DNA of 64,000 nucleotides. Source: Phenylobacterium kunshanense. Its GTDB lineage: Bacteria > Pseudomonadota > Alphaproteobacteria > Caulobacterales > Caulobacteraceae. This document shows positions 1-8,722 of this stretch, piece by piece (positions within the stretch are counted from its first letter, which is position 1; each line of letters starts with the position of its first letter). The position numbers were made by a program, and so were the translations under genes. The notes below the pieces were generated by a model. The model was given only the letters and a program-made list of their open reading frames with translations, was not told where the DNA came from and ran no database searches. The stretch lies in the NCBI RefSeq assembly GCF_003254525.1, contig NZ_QFYS01000010.1:62001-126000 (forward strand), given 5' to 3'.

Positions 1-624
1 CTGGAGGGCGTCTGCGGACGTATCGCGGCCGAGGAAGCTAGCGTGCCGATCACCGTCGCGCCCGTGACGGCGAAGCTCTACGAGGAAGTCGACGAGATCG
101 CCCGCATGAGCCGCACGCGCGACGTCTGCCTCGTGCCGGTGGGTCCGTCGGCGCCGGAATCCCGCGGCGTCGCCGAGGCCGTTCTGTTCGGCTCGGGCAG
201 ACCCGTGGCGCTCTATCCCGACGATCTGGAGATTTCCCCGGCCGACGGTTTCGGCGCGGTCGCGGTGGCCTGGGACGGCAGTCCGCGCGCCGCGCGGGCG
301 GTGGCGGACGCGCTGCCGCTGCTGCGCCGCGCGAAGGATGTCCGAATCCTCGTGGCCGTCGGCGAGAAGCCCACGGCCGTCACCGGGATCGCCCAGGAGC
401 TGCTGCGCCACCTCTCAGCACATGAGATCGCCGCGCGTGTCGACGAGGTTCCGGTCGGGGCGCGGCCGATCGGCCGGCTCCTGGCGGACTATGTCGCCGC
501 CGAGCGGATCGACCTTCTGGTGATGGGGGCGTTCGGCCATGCCCGCATGCGCGAGTTCGTTCTTGGCGGCGCCACCCAGGCCATGCTGGATAGTCCGCCA
601 TGCGCCGTCCTGATGTCCCATTGA
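1..624 (+). CDS. Universal stress protein (5' end outside window)
   Basis: The reading frame is open from base 1, so the gene begins upstream; the first in-window start-like codon (GTG at 43) is probably internal. The C-terminal half has the UspA fold: a strand giving VAVAWDGSPRAARAV near 240-310 and a nucleotide-loop-like VMGAFGHARMREFVLGGAT near the end, close to the ATP-type G-2x-G-9x-G pattern. The preceding region looks like a partial second Usp domain, so this is probably a tandem-domain protein. Usp proteins bind nucleotides in the cytoplasm under starvation or hypoxia. Its place next to fixLJ suggests membership of a low-oxygen regulon, but its promoter is not in the window. Confidence 0.85.
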   Translation: MEGVCGRIAAEEASVPITVAPVTAKLYEEVDEIARMSRTRDVCLVPVGPSAPESRGVAEAVLFGSGRPVALYPDDLEISPADGFGAVAVAWDGSPRAARAVADALPLLRRAKDVRILVAVGEKPTAVTGIAQELLRHLSAHEIAARVDEVPVGARPIGRLLADYVAAERIDLLVMGAFGHARMREFVLGGATQAMLDSPPCAVLMSH

Positions 625-1673
625 GTCCCGGGCCCGCTCCCGGGACGCCCCGTCGGCAGCTCACCCCGCTCCAGATCGGCGTCCTCGCCATCGTCGCGAT
701 CGTGGCGTGGCGGCTTTCGGACGTCATTCTGATGGCCTTCGGGGCCGTGCTGGTCGCCTCGCTCCTTCATGCGCTGGCGGGGCCGCTCGTGCGCAATCTC
801 GGGATCGCCCGCCCCGTCGCCCTGTCGCTGGCCGTCGCGGGACTTGCAGTCGCGGTGGCGGGGACCCTGTGGCTGTTCGGACAACAGATCGCCGCCCAGG
901 TCGTGGCCCTCGGCGACCTTCTCCCACGGGCCTGGCGCGCGCTTCAGGAGCAGCTCTCGCACTACAGCTTCGGCTCCTATGTCCTGGCCGACCTCGAACG
1001 CCTGCGCCACGCGGACGGCATGGTCGTGGAGACGGCGTCGCGGCTCTTCGCCAGCTCGGCCGGCGCGGCCGCGGCCACGGTGATCGTGGTGTTCGCGGGT
1101 CTCTATCTCGCGTTCAGCCCGGGCGCCTATCTGCACGGTCTGTTGCGCCTGCTGCCGCTGGATCGCCGGGAGCGCGCGGCCGAGGTGCTCAGCGACTGCG
1201 GCCACGCGCTCCATGGCTGGCTGCTCGGCTCCCTGATCTCCATGCTGGTCGTGGGCGTGAGCATCGGGTTGGGGCTGTGGCTGGCAGGCGTGCCCTCGCC
1301 GCTGGCGCTGGGGGTCATGGCGGGGCTCGCCCAGTTCGTCCCGGTGATCGGGCCGATGGCCGCGACCGTGCCAGGCCTGATCGTCGCGGCCGGTGACTCG
1401 CCGCAGACGCTGATGTGGGCGGCGGTGATCTATCTCGGAGCGTCGCAGTTCGAGGCGAACCTCGTCACCCCGCTTCTCCTGCGCCAGATGGTCGAGCTGC
1501 CGATGGCGGTCACGCTGTTCGCGGTCCTGGCGATGGGCGTCCTGTTCGGCGGCCTTGGCGTGCTGTTCGCCACGCCCCTGGCCGTGATCGCCTATGTGAT
1601 CGTCCGGCGCGTGTACGTGGAGGACATTCTGGGCGACCGGTTTTCCGATGGGCAGGCTGCCGAGGAGGCGTGA
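600..1673 (+). CDS. AI-2E family transporter (PerM-like permease)
   Basis: A 357-residue polytopic inner-membrane protein. A short basic/proline-rich N-terminus is followed by paired hydrophobic segments (about residues 23-65 and 75-100), a polar loop, and a C-terminal cluster of four or five helices with the family-typical pattern around FVPVIGPM and [14 protein letters not shown]. Length fits the AI-2E/PerM family (about 350 aa). The start overlaps the end of the Usp gene by 25 bases, suggesting co-transcription. Substrate is not predictable; members export signals, ions or unknown solutes. Confidence 0.85.
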   Translation: MRRPDVPLSPGPAPGTPRRQLTPLQIGVLAIVAIVAWRLSDVILMAFGAVLVASLLHALAGPLVRNLGIARPVALSLAVAGLAVAVAGTLWLFGQQIAAQVVALGDLLPRAWRALQEQLSHYSFGSYVLADLERLRHADGMVVETASRLFASSAGAAAATVIVVFAGLYLAFSPGAYLHGLLRLLPLDRRERAAEVLSDCGHALHGWLLGSLISMLVVGVSIGLGLWLAGVPSPLALGVMAGLAQFVPVIGPMAATVPGLIVAAGDSPQTLMWAAVIYLGASQFEANLVTPLLLRQMVELPMAVTLFAVLAMGVLFGGLGVLFATPLAVIAYVIVRRVYVEDILGDRFSDGQAAEEA

Positions 1674-1698
1674 TCCCGCCGCGCGCCCGGCGGCGGTC

Positions 1699-3261
1699 AT
1701 GACTATCCCCGCCCACCGCAACTGCGACTTGCCAGAGGCCGACGGGCGACCTACCGCTGGACCCATGGGCCAACCCCCGATCCTCACCGCCGCCGCCGGG
1801 CGCAACGGCTGGGTGGCGGGCTATGCCGTCGCGATCATCGCCAGCGGCGTCTGCATGGTGTTCCGCCTGGCTCTGGAACCGATCTTCGGCGACCGGGCGA
1901 CCTTCCTGATCTTCGCGCCCGCCTTGATGGCCGCCGCCGCGATCGGCGGCTATGGGCCGGCCCTGGCCGGCACGTCCCTGGGGCTCATCTTCTACTTCCT
2001 GCTGCTCGGTCCGACCCTGGTCACCGACCCGCAGAACCTGATCAACGCGGTGCTCTTCGTGCTGATCGGCATCGCGTCAGGCTTCGCCGGGCGCGCGCTG
2101 CGCCGCAACGCCGCCAGCGCCAGCGCGGCGGTCCGCGACCTGGCGGCGCGGGAGGCCCACCTCCAGTCGATCCTGGACACGGTGCCGGACGCCATGATCG
2201 TGATCGACGAGCACGGCCTCATGCAGTCCTTCTCCAGCGCCGCCGAGCGCCAGTTCGGCTGGACCGCCGCCGAGGTGCTCGGGCGAAACGTCAGCATGCT
2301 GATGCCTGAACCCTACCGCACGGCCCACGACGCCTATCTCGAACGCTACCTCTCGACAGGCGAGCGGCGGATCATCGGCATCGGCCGCGTGGTGGTGGGC
2401 GAACGCAAGGACGGCACCACCTTCCCGATGGAACTGGCCGTCGGCGAGATGATCTCCGGCGATCGTCGCTACTTCACCGGCTTCGTGCGGGATCTGACGG
2501 AGCGGCAGGCCACTGAACGCCGGCTTCAGGACGTGCAGGGCGAACTCGTGCACGTCTCCCGCCTGACCGCTCTGGGCGAGATGGCCTCTGCGCTCGCGCA
2601 CGAGCTGAACCAGCCGCTCACCGCGGCGGCGAACTATATGAAGGGCTGCCTGCTCCTGGTCGAACGCGAGCCCATCGACAAGCCGCGCCTCAAGGAGATC
2701 ATCTCCCAGGCCGCGGACCAGGCCTTGCGCGCCGGCCAGATCATCCGGCGCCTTCGGGATTTCGTGGCCAAGGGCGAGGCCGATCGGCGTATCGAGAGCC
2801 TCCCCAAGCTGCTGGAGGAGGCCGGCGCCCTGGCCATGATCGGCGCGCGCGAGCGCAGCGTGAGGCTGAGGTTCGACATCGATCCTCGGGTGAACCTGGT
2901 GCTGGCGGACAAGGTCCAGATCCAGCAGGTGGCGCTCAACCTGCTCCGCAACGCCGTGGAGGCCATGGACGAGTCGCCCCGGCGTGATCTCGTCGTGACC
3001 GCCGTCCCCGTGGAGGACGACATGGTCGAGGTGGCGGTGCGCGATACGGGCCCCGGCATCAGCCCGGAGGTGATCGACCAGCTTTTCCAGCCCTTCATGA
3101 CCACCAAGGTCCATGGCATGGGCGTAGGCCTGTCCATCTCCCGGACCATCATCGAAGCGCACGGGGGGCGCATCTGGGTGGAATCAAACCCGGGCGGCGG
3201 CGCGGTTTTCAAGTTCACGCTGCGGGCGGTTCGCGAAGGGGATCTGACCGAAGATGAGTGA
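1699..3261 (+). CDS. fixL: Oxygen-sensing heme-PAS histidine kinase FixL
   Basis: Membrane sensor kinase of about 520 residues. With the ATG at 1699, residues 37-130 form hydrophobic helices (DUF4118-like), 150-270 a PAS domain, 288-345 the HisKA dimer with H-box [14 protein letters not shown] (phospho-acceptor H301), and about 385-515 the HATPase. The PAS domain carries the FixL heme signature: H210 in [10 protein letters not shown] matches the proximal heme ligand (H200 of Bradyrhizobium FixL), R216 matches R206, and R230 of IIGIGR matches the distal arginine R220, exactly 20 residues from the histidine. It should bind heme and be active when oxygen is absent, phosphorylating FixJ, whose gene overlaps by 8 bases. 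Alternative starts are ATG 1648 (overlapping the upstream gene) and ATG 1765; none has a strong ribosome site. Confidence 0.95.
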   Translation: MTIPAHRNCDLPEADGRPTAGPMGQPPILTAAAGRNGWVAGYAVAIIASGVCMVFRLALEPIFGDRATFLIFAPALMAAAAIGGYGPALAGTSLGLIFYFLLLGPTLVTDPQNLINAVLFVLIGIASGFAGRALRRNAASASAAVRDLAAREAHLQSILDTVPDAMIVIDEHGLMQSFSSAAERQFGWTAAEVLGRNVSMLMPEPYRTAHDAYLERYLSTGERRIIGIGRVVVGERKDGTTFPMELAVGEMISGDRRYFTGFVRDLTERQATERRLQDVQGELVHVSRLTALGEMASALAHELNQPLTAAANYMKGCLLLVEREPIDKPRLKEIISQAADQALRAGQIIRRLRDFVAKGEADRRIESLPKLLEEAGALAMIGARERSVRLRFDIDPRVNLVLADKVQIQQVALNLLRNAVEAMDESPRRDLVVTAVPVEDDMVEVAVRDTGPGISPEVIDQLFQPFMTTKVHGMGVGLSISRTIIEAHGGRIWVESNPGGGAVFKFTLRAVREGDLTEDE

Positions 3262-3868
3262 GGCGATCATCCATCTGATCGACGATGACGAAGCCGTCAG
3301 GAGCTCGCTGGGCTTCCTGCTGGAGATGGCGGACCTCCCGGCCCGGACCTATGGCTCGGCCATGGAGTTCCTGAAGGTGGCCGGCGACCTGAAGTCCGGG
3401 GTCATCGTCACCGACGTGCGCATGCCGGAGATGAACGGCCTGGAGCTGGTTCGCCGCCTCAAGGACCGGGGCGTGACCTTGCCGGTCATCGTCATCACCG
3501 GCCACGGGGACGTGCCGCTGGCGGTCGAGGCCATGCGGGCCGGCGTGGTCGACTTCATCGAGAAGCCGTTCGAGGACGACACGCTCCTCAACTCGATCCG
3601 GTCCGCGCTGAATTCCGCCCCCGAGGCCGACCCCCAGGACGCCGAACGGCAGCGGTTCGAGCAGATGCTCACCGGCCTTTCGGGGCGCGAGCGCGAGGTG
3701 CTGCGGGGCGTGGTCGCCGGCAAGCTGAACAAGCAGATCGCCTATGAGCTCGGCATCAGCCCGCGGACGGTCGAGGTCTATCGGGCCAATGTGATGAGCA
3801 AGACCGGCGCGCACGGCCTCTCCGAACTGGTGCGTATCGCGCTCCTGGCCGGGTTCGACAAGGATTGA
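3254..3868 (+). CDS. fixJ: Response regulator FixJ
   Basis: A 204-residue two-domain regulator. Receiver domain residues 1-115 have acidic D10/D11/D12, phospho-acceptor D54 (IVTDVRMP), T82 and K104 (EKPF). A linker leads to a LuxR/NarL-type helix-turn-helix (about 135-200, [20 protein letters not shown], then [13 protein letters not shown]). Sequence and length are typical FixJ. It is the cognate partner of the upstream kinase, with stop and start overlapping. In relatives FixJ-P activates fixK, found here 57 kb away. Confidence 0.95.
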   Translation: MSEAIIHLIDDDEAVRSSLGFLLEMADLPARTYGSAMEFLKVAGDLKSGVIVTDVRMPEMNGLELVRRLKDRGVTLPVIVITGHGDVPLAVEAMRAGVVDFIEKPFEDDTLLNSIRSALNSAPEADPQDAERQRFEQMLTGLSGREREVLRGVVAGKLNKQIAYELGISPRTVEVYRANVMSKTGAHGLSELVRIALLAGFDKD

Positions 3869-3912
3869 GATAGGTCAAAGCCGGCATTCCTCGCCCGGGG
3901 CAGGTTGCGACA

Positions 3913-4287
3913 ATGCTCGCCCCGGTTTCCCGCCCCGTTGTCGTTGTCGTCGATGACGACGCCGCCGTGCGGTCCTCGCTGGCGTTCTCCCTCGATCTCC
4001 AGGGCTTCGATGTCTCGACCTGCGAGTCGGGCGAGGCGCTGCTGAGCCGGGCCCTCCCCGCCGGCGGCGCCTGCCTGGTCCTCGACGAGCGCCTGCCGGG
4101 AATTTCCGGCATGGAAGCGCTGCGGCAGCTGCGGCAGCGAGATGTCACGCTGCCAGCGATTCTCATCACCAGCCACCCAAAGCCCGACCTGCGGGCGGCG
4201 GCGGCGGCGGCGGGCGTGCCGATCGTCGAAAAGCCGCTAATCGGCGACGCCCTGATGACTTCTATCCGCCGGGCCCTGACCGGCTGA
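3913..4287 (+). CDS. Stand-alone receiver-domain protein (FixT-like position)
   Basis: A 124-residue protein consisting only of a CheY-like receiver, with no output domain. All receiver residues are present: D14-D16 acidic cluster, phospho-acceptor D58 (LVLDERLPG), T86 and K107 (EKPL). It resembles the FixJ receiver (VRSSLAFSLDLQGFDV against [16 protein letters not shown]), suggesting origin by duplication of the upstream domain. It lies 44 bases after fixJ and is probably co-transcribed. Caulobacter FixT is a single-domain receiver that inhibits FixL, so a feedback or phosphate-sink role is plausible. Only two cysteines (C37, C54) are present, so an iron-sulfur site as reported for FixT is not obvious. 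Function is inference. Confidence 0.8.
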   Translation: MLAPVSRPVVVVVDDDAAVRSSLAFSLDLQGFDVSTCESGEALLSRALPAGGACLVLDERLPGISGMEALRQLRQRDVTLPAILITSHPKPDLRAAAAAAGVPIVEKPLIGDALMTSIRRALTG

Positions 4288-4292
4288 CCGGA

Positions 4293-4403
4293 CTATTTGG
4301 ACTTGGTCTTGCGCGCGGCGAGGTAATCAAGGCCCGCGCAGTAGCCCAGCACGAGCATGAACACCGCGAACAGGGCGATGATGAAATAGACAACCGGGTC
4401 CAT
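4293..4403 (-). CDS. Small single-span membrane protein downstream of hemN
   Basis: A 36-residue ORF starting MDPVVYFIIALFAVFMLVLG, with one hydrophobic helix (about residues 4-24) followed by a short lysine-rich tail, so probably N-out/C-in. A good ribosome site, GGGGAG, lies 7 bases before the ATG. It follows hemN by 68 bases on the same strand, at the end of the cco/fix operon. I do not recognise the family. Small one-helix subunits (CcoQ, CcoS, CydX) are common with terminal oxidases, so an accessory role is possible but unproven. The ribosome site can pair in a 7-bp hairpin (4408-4414 with 4427-4433). Confidence 0.6.
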   Translation of the reverse strand: MDPVVYFIIALFAVFMLVLGYCAGLDYLAARKTKSK

Positions 4404-4461
4404 TGGACGCTCCCCATATTATTCCCGGGAGCGAACCTCGTCGGACCGAACAAGCTTGGCT

Positions 4462-4475
4462 TTGACCGATCTCAA
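4462..4475. promoter_or_regulatory. Weak FNR/FixK-like box
   Basis: TTGACCGATCTCAA matches TTGAT-N4-ATCAA at 8 of 10 fixed positions. It overlaps the stop of hemN and lies 65 bases (centre) upstream of the 36-codon ORF, so it could give that ORF its own promoter. No good -10 is visible at the expected distance, so this may be chance. Confidence 0.3.
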
Positions 4476-5857
4476 ATCGCCTTCGCGTGCCGGCCGGCCC
4501 CGTCGTCGAAATATCGGTCGAAGGCCGCGCAGATCGAGCGAACGACCAGCCGCCCCGCGCCCACGACCCGCAGAACCTGCCCGTCGACCTCCAGCAGGCC
4601 GTCGGCGCAGAACGGCGCCAGGGCCTGAAGGTCCGGCGCGAGTTCGGCCACGGACCGTCCGTGCCGCGCGCACACCGCGCCCAGGTCGATCTCCAGGTCG
4701 CACATGATCCGTTCGATGATCTCGCCGCGGAACCGGTCGTCGGCAGTGAGTTCGACGCCGCGCGCCACGGGCAGGCGGCCTTCCTTCACCGCGGCGCGCC
4801 ACGGCAGCTCCTGCGCGACATTCTGCACGAACCCCTGAGGCAGTCGCCCGATCGCCGAGGCGCCCAGCCCAAGGAGGGTTCCGGCCTCGTCGGTGGTGTA
4901 CCCCTGGAAGTTCCGGTGCAGGCGGCCGGCCGTCGCCGCGACCGCCATCTCGTCGTCCGGCAGGGCGAAGTGGTCGAGGCCGATGCGCACATAGCCCTCG
5001 GCCGCCAGCCGGTCGGCCGCGGCCTCACTCTGCTCCAGGCGTTGCGCCGGCCAGGGCAGCGCCCCCTCGTCGATCAGTTGCTGATGGGACTTCATCCAGG
5101 GGACGTGAGCGTAGCCGAACAGCGCCAGCCGTTCCGGACGCAGACGGAGCACCGACTCCACCGTCGACAGGACGTTCGCCGTCGTCTGGTGCGGCAGGCC
5201 ATACATGAGGTCGATGTTGATCGAACTGACGCCGGCCTCGCGCAGCCAGCCCACGCAGGCGGCCACGTGTTCATAGCTCTGCACCCGGTTCACCGCGGCC
5301 TGGACCTGGGGATCGAGCGTCTGCACGCCCAGGCTGGCCCGGTTCAGTCCATGGGAAGCCGCGGCCCGGATCCAGTCGGCGGTCAGATTGCCCGGATCCA
5401 GCTCGGCGGCGACCTCGCGGTCGTCGGTCGGCGCGAACATGCGATCCAGCGCCCCGAAGATCGCCGCCATTTCTTCGGGCGACAGCATGTTGGGCGAGCC
5501 TCCGCCCAGATGGATCGCGGATGCGGAGAGTCGCGTCGGAAGGGCCTGCTCGAGGAGGCGCGCCTCCGCCAGCAGCAGCTCCACGTACTCGCTTACCGGC
5601 TCATGGCGGGTGGTCGCGCGGGTGTTGCAGCCGCAGTACCAGCACAGCCGATGGCAGAACGGCACATGGACGTAGACCGACACGGGGTCGCCGTGCGGGA
5701 GTGCCGCCAGCCAGCCGCGATAGGTCGGCTCGTCCACCTTCGGCGTGAACTGCACGGCGGTCGGATAGCTGGTGTAGCGCGGCGCGCGGCCGTCGTACTT
5801 GGCGACGATTTCGGCGTGGTGGTCGGCGCGGGCGGCGGCGAGGCTGGAAACGGTCAT
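4472..5857 (-). CDS. hemN: Oxygen-independent coproporphyrinogen III oxidase HemN
   Basis: A 461-residue radical-SAM enzyme that decarboxylates coproporphyrinogen III to protoporphyrinogen IX without oxygen, supplying heme for cbb3 oxidase in hypoxia. The N-terminus has the family motif PRYTSYPTAVQF. The iron-sulfur motif is in HVPFCHRLCWYCGC (CxxxCxxC plus the extra cysteine), and the glycine-rich SAM motif HLGGGSPNML follows. Length matches HemN rather than the shorter HemW. A FixK box sits immediately upstream. It ends the block of respiratory genes read from ccoN. Confidence 0.95.
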   Translation of the reverse strand: MTVSSLAAARADHHAEIVAKYDGRAPRYTSYPTAVQFTPKVDEPTYRGWLAALPHGDPVSVYVHVPFCHRLCWYCGCNTRATTRHEPVSEYVELLLAEARLLEQALPTRLSASAIHLGGGSPNMLSPEEMAAIFGALDRMFAPTDDREVAAELDPGNLTADWIRAAASHGLNRASLGVQTLDPQVQAAVNRVQSYEHVAACVGWLREAGVSSINIDLMYGLPHQTTANVLSTVESVLRLRPERLALFGYAHVPWMKSHQQLIDEGALPWPAQRLEQSEAAADRLAAEGYVRIGLDHFALPDDEMAVAATAGRLHRNFQGYTTDEAGTLLGLGASAIGRLPQGFVQNVAQELPWRAAVKEGRLPVARGVELTADDRFRGEIIERIMCDLEIDLGAVCARHGRSVAELAPDLQALAPFCADGLLEVDGQVLRVVGAGRLVVRSICAAFDRYFDDGAGRHAKAI

Positions 5858-5890
5858 GCCGCCTGATCGCCCGCCGCAGGCCGGGACGCC

Positions 5891-5904
5891 GTGATCCAGA
5901 TCAA
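5891..5904. promoter_or_regulatory. FixK/FNR box upstream of hemN
   Basis: Read on the minus strand, TTGATCTGGATCAC matches TTGAT-N4-ATCAA at 9 of 10 positions. It lies between ccoS and hemN, with its centre 40-41 bases from the A of the hemN ATG. If activation uses the usual -41.5 position, the hemN transcript would be leaderless or nearly so. Confidence 0.7.
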
Positions 5905-5913
5905 GGCCTGGTC

Positions 5914-6072
5914 TCAGGGCGCCGGCCGGTCCTCCGGATCGTCGACGAGGATGCGGGCCGCATCACCGGCCGGATCGTCGTACTGGCCGTTGCGGAGGCT
6001 CCACCAGAAGGCGGCCACCGCCATCAGGCCAAGGCCCAGCGAGAATGGGGCCAGGAACATCAGGATGTTCAT
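5914..6072 (-). CDS. ccoS: cbb3 oxidase maturation protein CcoS
   Basis: A 52-residue protein beginning MNILMFLAPFSLGLGL. One transmembrane helix (about 3-25) ends in the family-typical FWWSLRNGQYDDPAGDAARI, followed by an acidic tail. CcoS is needed to insert heme and copper cofactors into the cbb3 oxidase. The ATG overlaps the fixI stop as ATGA, showing translational coupling, and gene order fixG-H-I-S is the classic one. Confidence 0.93.
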   Translation of the reverse strand: MNILMFLAPFSLGLGLMAVAAFWWSLRNGQYDDPAGDAARILVDDPEDRPAP

Positions 6073-8240
6073 CGGCGTGCTCCCGTGCGCAACGCATTGA
6101 GGGTGACGACGAGCGAGGAGCCCGACATGGCGATCGCCGCCACGAACGGGTTCACGAAGCCCAGCATGGCCGCCGGAGCCGCCACCAGATTGTAGAGCGC
6201 GGCGAACCCGAAGTTCTCCATGGCGCGCTTCCTCGCATCCTGAGCGACGTCCAGGGCCTGGACGACCGGAGCCAGGCCATCGCCCGAGAACACCAGGTCG
6301 GCGGCATTCTGGCTCGCCTCCAGCGCCGTGCCCGGCGCCATCGCGGCGTGCGCCTTGGCCAGCGCCCCGGCGTCGTTGAGGCCGTCGCCGACCATGAGGA
6401 CAGTCTTGCCCTCCCGCTTAAGGGCGTCGACCAGGGCGGCCTTCTCCTGCGGCGTGCAGCCCGCGCGCCACGTGGCTATGCCGGCGGCCGCGGCGGCCCC
6501 GCCAACCGGCCCGGCCAGATCGCCCGACAGCACCTCGACGCCAAGACCCCGGGCTTTCAGCGCGGCGATCGTCGCGGCCGCGTCGCCTCGCACCGAGTCC
6601 GCGAACCCGAACCGGATCGGCGCCTCGCCGTCGAAGCCGAACCAGAGCTCGGTCTGCGTCCCGCCGCTCTCGGCGCCCAGGAACGCGGCCCGGCCCAGCC
6701 GCGCGCGGCGGCCGTTAATCAGGCCCTCCACCCCAAGGCCCGGATGCTCCACGACCTCGCTCGCAAGGACCCCGTCGCCGGCCGCCTCGGCCAGGGCGTG
6801 GGCCAGCGGGTGCCGCGAGGCGCGGGCCAGCGGCGCCGCAAGCGCCAACGCACCCTGGTCCCCGTCCACGAGCTGCGGCCGGCCCTCGGTCAGAACGCCG
6901 GTCTTGTCGAAGACGACGTGGTCCACTTCCGCCAGCCGCTCCAGCGCTGCCCCGGACTTCACCAGGACGCCGCGCCGGAACAGGCGGGCGGAGGCCGTGA
7001 TCTGGACGGCCGGCACGGCCAGGCCGAGCGCACAGGGACAGGTGACGATCAGCACCGCGGCGGCCCGGATCAGGGCCTCGCGCGGCCCCAGGCCCAGCAT
7101 CCAGCCTCCGGCAAAGGTCAGCAGGGCGGCCGTATGGACGACGGGCACGTAGATCGCGGCGGCCTTGTCCGCCAACTGCACGTAGCGGCTCTTGGACTGC
7201 GCGCCCAACTCGACCAGGCGCGCGATCGCCGCCAGGGCGGAGTCCTCGGACCGGGCCTCGGCGCGCAGGCGCAGCAGGCCCGACAGGTTCAACGCCCCGG
7301 CCCGGCACACCTCGCCGGCGCCCACGGCGACCGGCGCCGTCTCGCCCGTCAGCAGGCTGTTGTCGAGTTCCGACGCGCCGGCGACGACCCGGCCGTCCAC
7401 CGGGAACCGCTCGCCCGGCCGGACCAGCAGCAGGTCGCCGGGCTGGACCTGGCTGATCGGCGTGACCGTCAGCGCATCGCCCTCGCCCACCAACGTCGCC
7501 GTCGGGGCCTGCAGGGCCAGGAGGTCGGCGGCGGCGCTCGACGCACGGGCCCGCAGGCGATGCTCGAGCCAGCGGCCGATCAGCAGCAGGAACAGCAGCG
7601 AGACCGCGGCGTCGAAGTAGGCGTCGCGCCCGCCCAGGATGGTCTCCGAGAAGCTGACGGCCAGGGTCAGCAGCACGCCGATCGAGATCGGCACGTCCAT
7701 GTTGGCCCGCCGCGCCTTCAAGGAGCGCCAGGCGGACTTGAAGAACGGCATGCCCGCATAGATGGCGCAGGGAGCCCCGACGATGCCGGAAAACCACATC
7801 ATCACGGTACGGGTGGCGGGGCCCAGTTCCTGGCCGAACAGGCCGGCCCAGATCGGCACCGAGAACATCATGGTGTTCATGACGCCAAAGCCGGCGACGG
7901 CGATCGCCAGGATCAGCGCCCGGCCTTCGCGGTCGTGAGCGTCCGCGGCCGCCGCGGGATCGTAGGGCGTGGCGCGATAGCCGAGGCCCGTGACGGCCGC
8001 CATGACCGCCGCGGGGTTGGCGCCGCCGCCGGCCCCGAACTCGACGCTGAGCCGCTTGCTGGTCAGGTTCAGTCGGGCCAGCCGGACGCCCGGGACAGCC
8101 TGCACCTCACGCTCGATCTTGCCCATGCACCCGGCGCAGCGGGCGTCTGGCACGAGCAGGTCGAAGCTCGCCGCGCCGTCCTCGCGCCGCTTCAGGAACG
8201 CGCCGAGGTCGCTCCCAAGGGCGTCGTAGGTCAGGGCCAC
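6069..8240 (-). CDS. fixI: Copper-transporting P1B ATPase FixI/CcoI
   Basis: A P1B-type ATPase of 723 residues that delivers copper for cbb3 oxidase assembly in the inner membrane. It has an N-terminal heavy-metal domain with CAGC (residues 35-38), eight membrane helices, the TGE loop, the ion site CPC (about 401-403) and the phosphorylation motif DKTG (D445, followed by VLTEG rather than TLTEG). I chose the GTG at 8240, preceded by GGAGG at 5 bases and overlapping the end of fixH. An ATG at 8306 would add 22 low-complexity residues inside fixH and is less likely. The downstream overlap with ccoS is ATGA. Confidence 0.94.
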   Translation of the reverse strand: MALTYDALGSDLGAFLKRREDGAASFDLLVPDARCAGCMGKIEREVQAVPGVRLARLNLTSKRLSVEFGAGGGANPAAVMAAVTGLGYRATPYDPAAAADAHDREGRALILAIAVAGFGVMNTMMFSVPIWAGLFGQELGPATRTVMMWFSGIVGAPCAIYAGMPFFKSAWRSLKARRANMDVPISIGVLLTLAVSFSETILGGRDAYFDAAVSLLFLLLIGRWLEHRLRARASSAAADLLALQAPTATLVGEGDALTVTPISQVQPGDLLLVRPGERFPVDGRVVAGASELDNSLLTGETAPVAVGAGEVCRAGALNLSGLLRLRAEARSEDSALAAIARLVELGAQSKSRYVQLADKAAAIYVPVVHTAALLTFAGGWMLGLGPREALIRAAAVLIVTCPCALGLAVPAVQITASARLFRRGVLVKSGAALERLAEVDHVVFDKTGVLTEGRPQLVDGDQGALALAAPLARASRHPLAHALAEAAGDGVLASEVVEHPGLGVEGLINGRRARLGRAAFLGAESGGTQTELWFGFDGEAPIRFGFADSVRGDAAATIAALKARGLGVEVLSGDLAGPVGGAAAAAGIATWRAGCTPQEKAALVDALKREGKTVLMVGDGLNDAGALAKAHAAMAPGTALEASQNAADLVFSGDGLAPVVQALDVAQDARKRAMENFGFAALYNLVAAPAAMLGFVNPFVAAIAMSGSSLVVTLNALRTGARR

Positions 8241-8722
8241 GTCAGCCTCCGCTCGGCGAGGAAGGTCTCGCCAGCCGTTCCCGTGGCCTCGGCCGTCAGG
8301 TCCCATCCGCCCGGCGCCGGACCCGCCGGCGCGACGTAGCGGCCGGGAGCTGCTTCCTTGAAGCTGAGCGCGATCTTGCCCGCCTCAGTCGCCGGCCGCT
8401 CGAGACGCCCGACGATCTTGAGGCCCTGGACGGGGCGGCCCTCCCGATCCTGGAACTGCAGCATGACAGCGCGAGGCTGCGCCTCGGCCGCCGCCTGCCA
8501 GCCCAGCTGCTCCTGCGCCTCCATCTGGGCGATCTTCCGGTTGTAGAGCAGGCCGTCCTCATAGGGCGTCACCGAGACCTGACCCGGGAAGGTGCGGACA
8601 GCCAGCACGGTGAAGATCACGTCGACCGTGATCACCACGGCGAAGAATGCGGCGACGCCGGCGAACACGTGCCAGCCGCGGACTTCGAAGGGCTTACGCG
8701 AAGAAGAGGGCATGGCGCTCAT
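8231..8722 (-). CDS. fixH: FixH family cbb3 assembly protein
   Basis: A 163-residue inner-membrane protein with one N-terminal helix (about residues 16-42, FAGVAAFFAVVITVDVIFTV) and a periplasmic domain starting at TPYEDGLLYNRKIAQ, the FixH/CcoH hallmark. CcoH interacts with the oxidase during assembly. The start overlaps the fixG stop as ATGA, and the end overlaps the fixI start. Confidence 0.92.
   Translation of the reverse strand: MSAMPSSSRKPFEVRGWHVFAGVAAFFAVVITVDVIFTVLAVRTFPGQVSVTPYEDGLLYNRKIAQMEAQEQLGWQAAAEAQPRAVMLQFQDREGRPVQGLKIVGRLERPATEAGKIALSFKEAAPGRYVAPAGPAPGGWDLTAEATGTAGETFLAERRLTWP

Noticed and set aside
489..1805. 438-codon minus-strand frame over the AI-2E gene
   Set aside because: Low-complexity His/Arg/Gln shadow frame; the plus strand encodes a coherent membrane protein.
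4487..5866. 459-codon plus-strand frame antisense to hemN
   Set aside because: Shadow of hemN codon bias, no recognisable protein features.
6045..8339. 764-codon open frame on the plus strand, antisense to fixI
   Set aside because: Composition is Arg/Gly/Gln/His-rich with no domain; it mirrors the third-position GC of fixI. fixI on the other strand has all P1B motifs.
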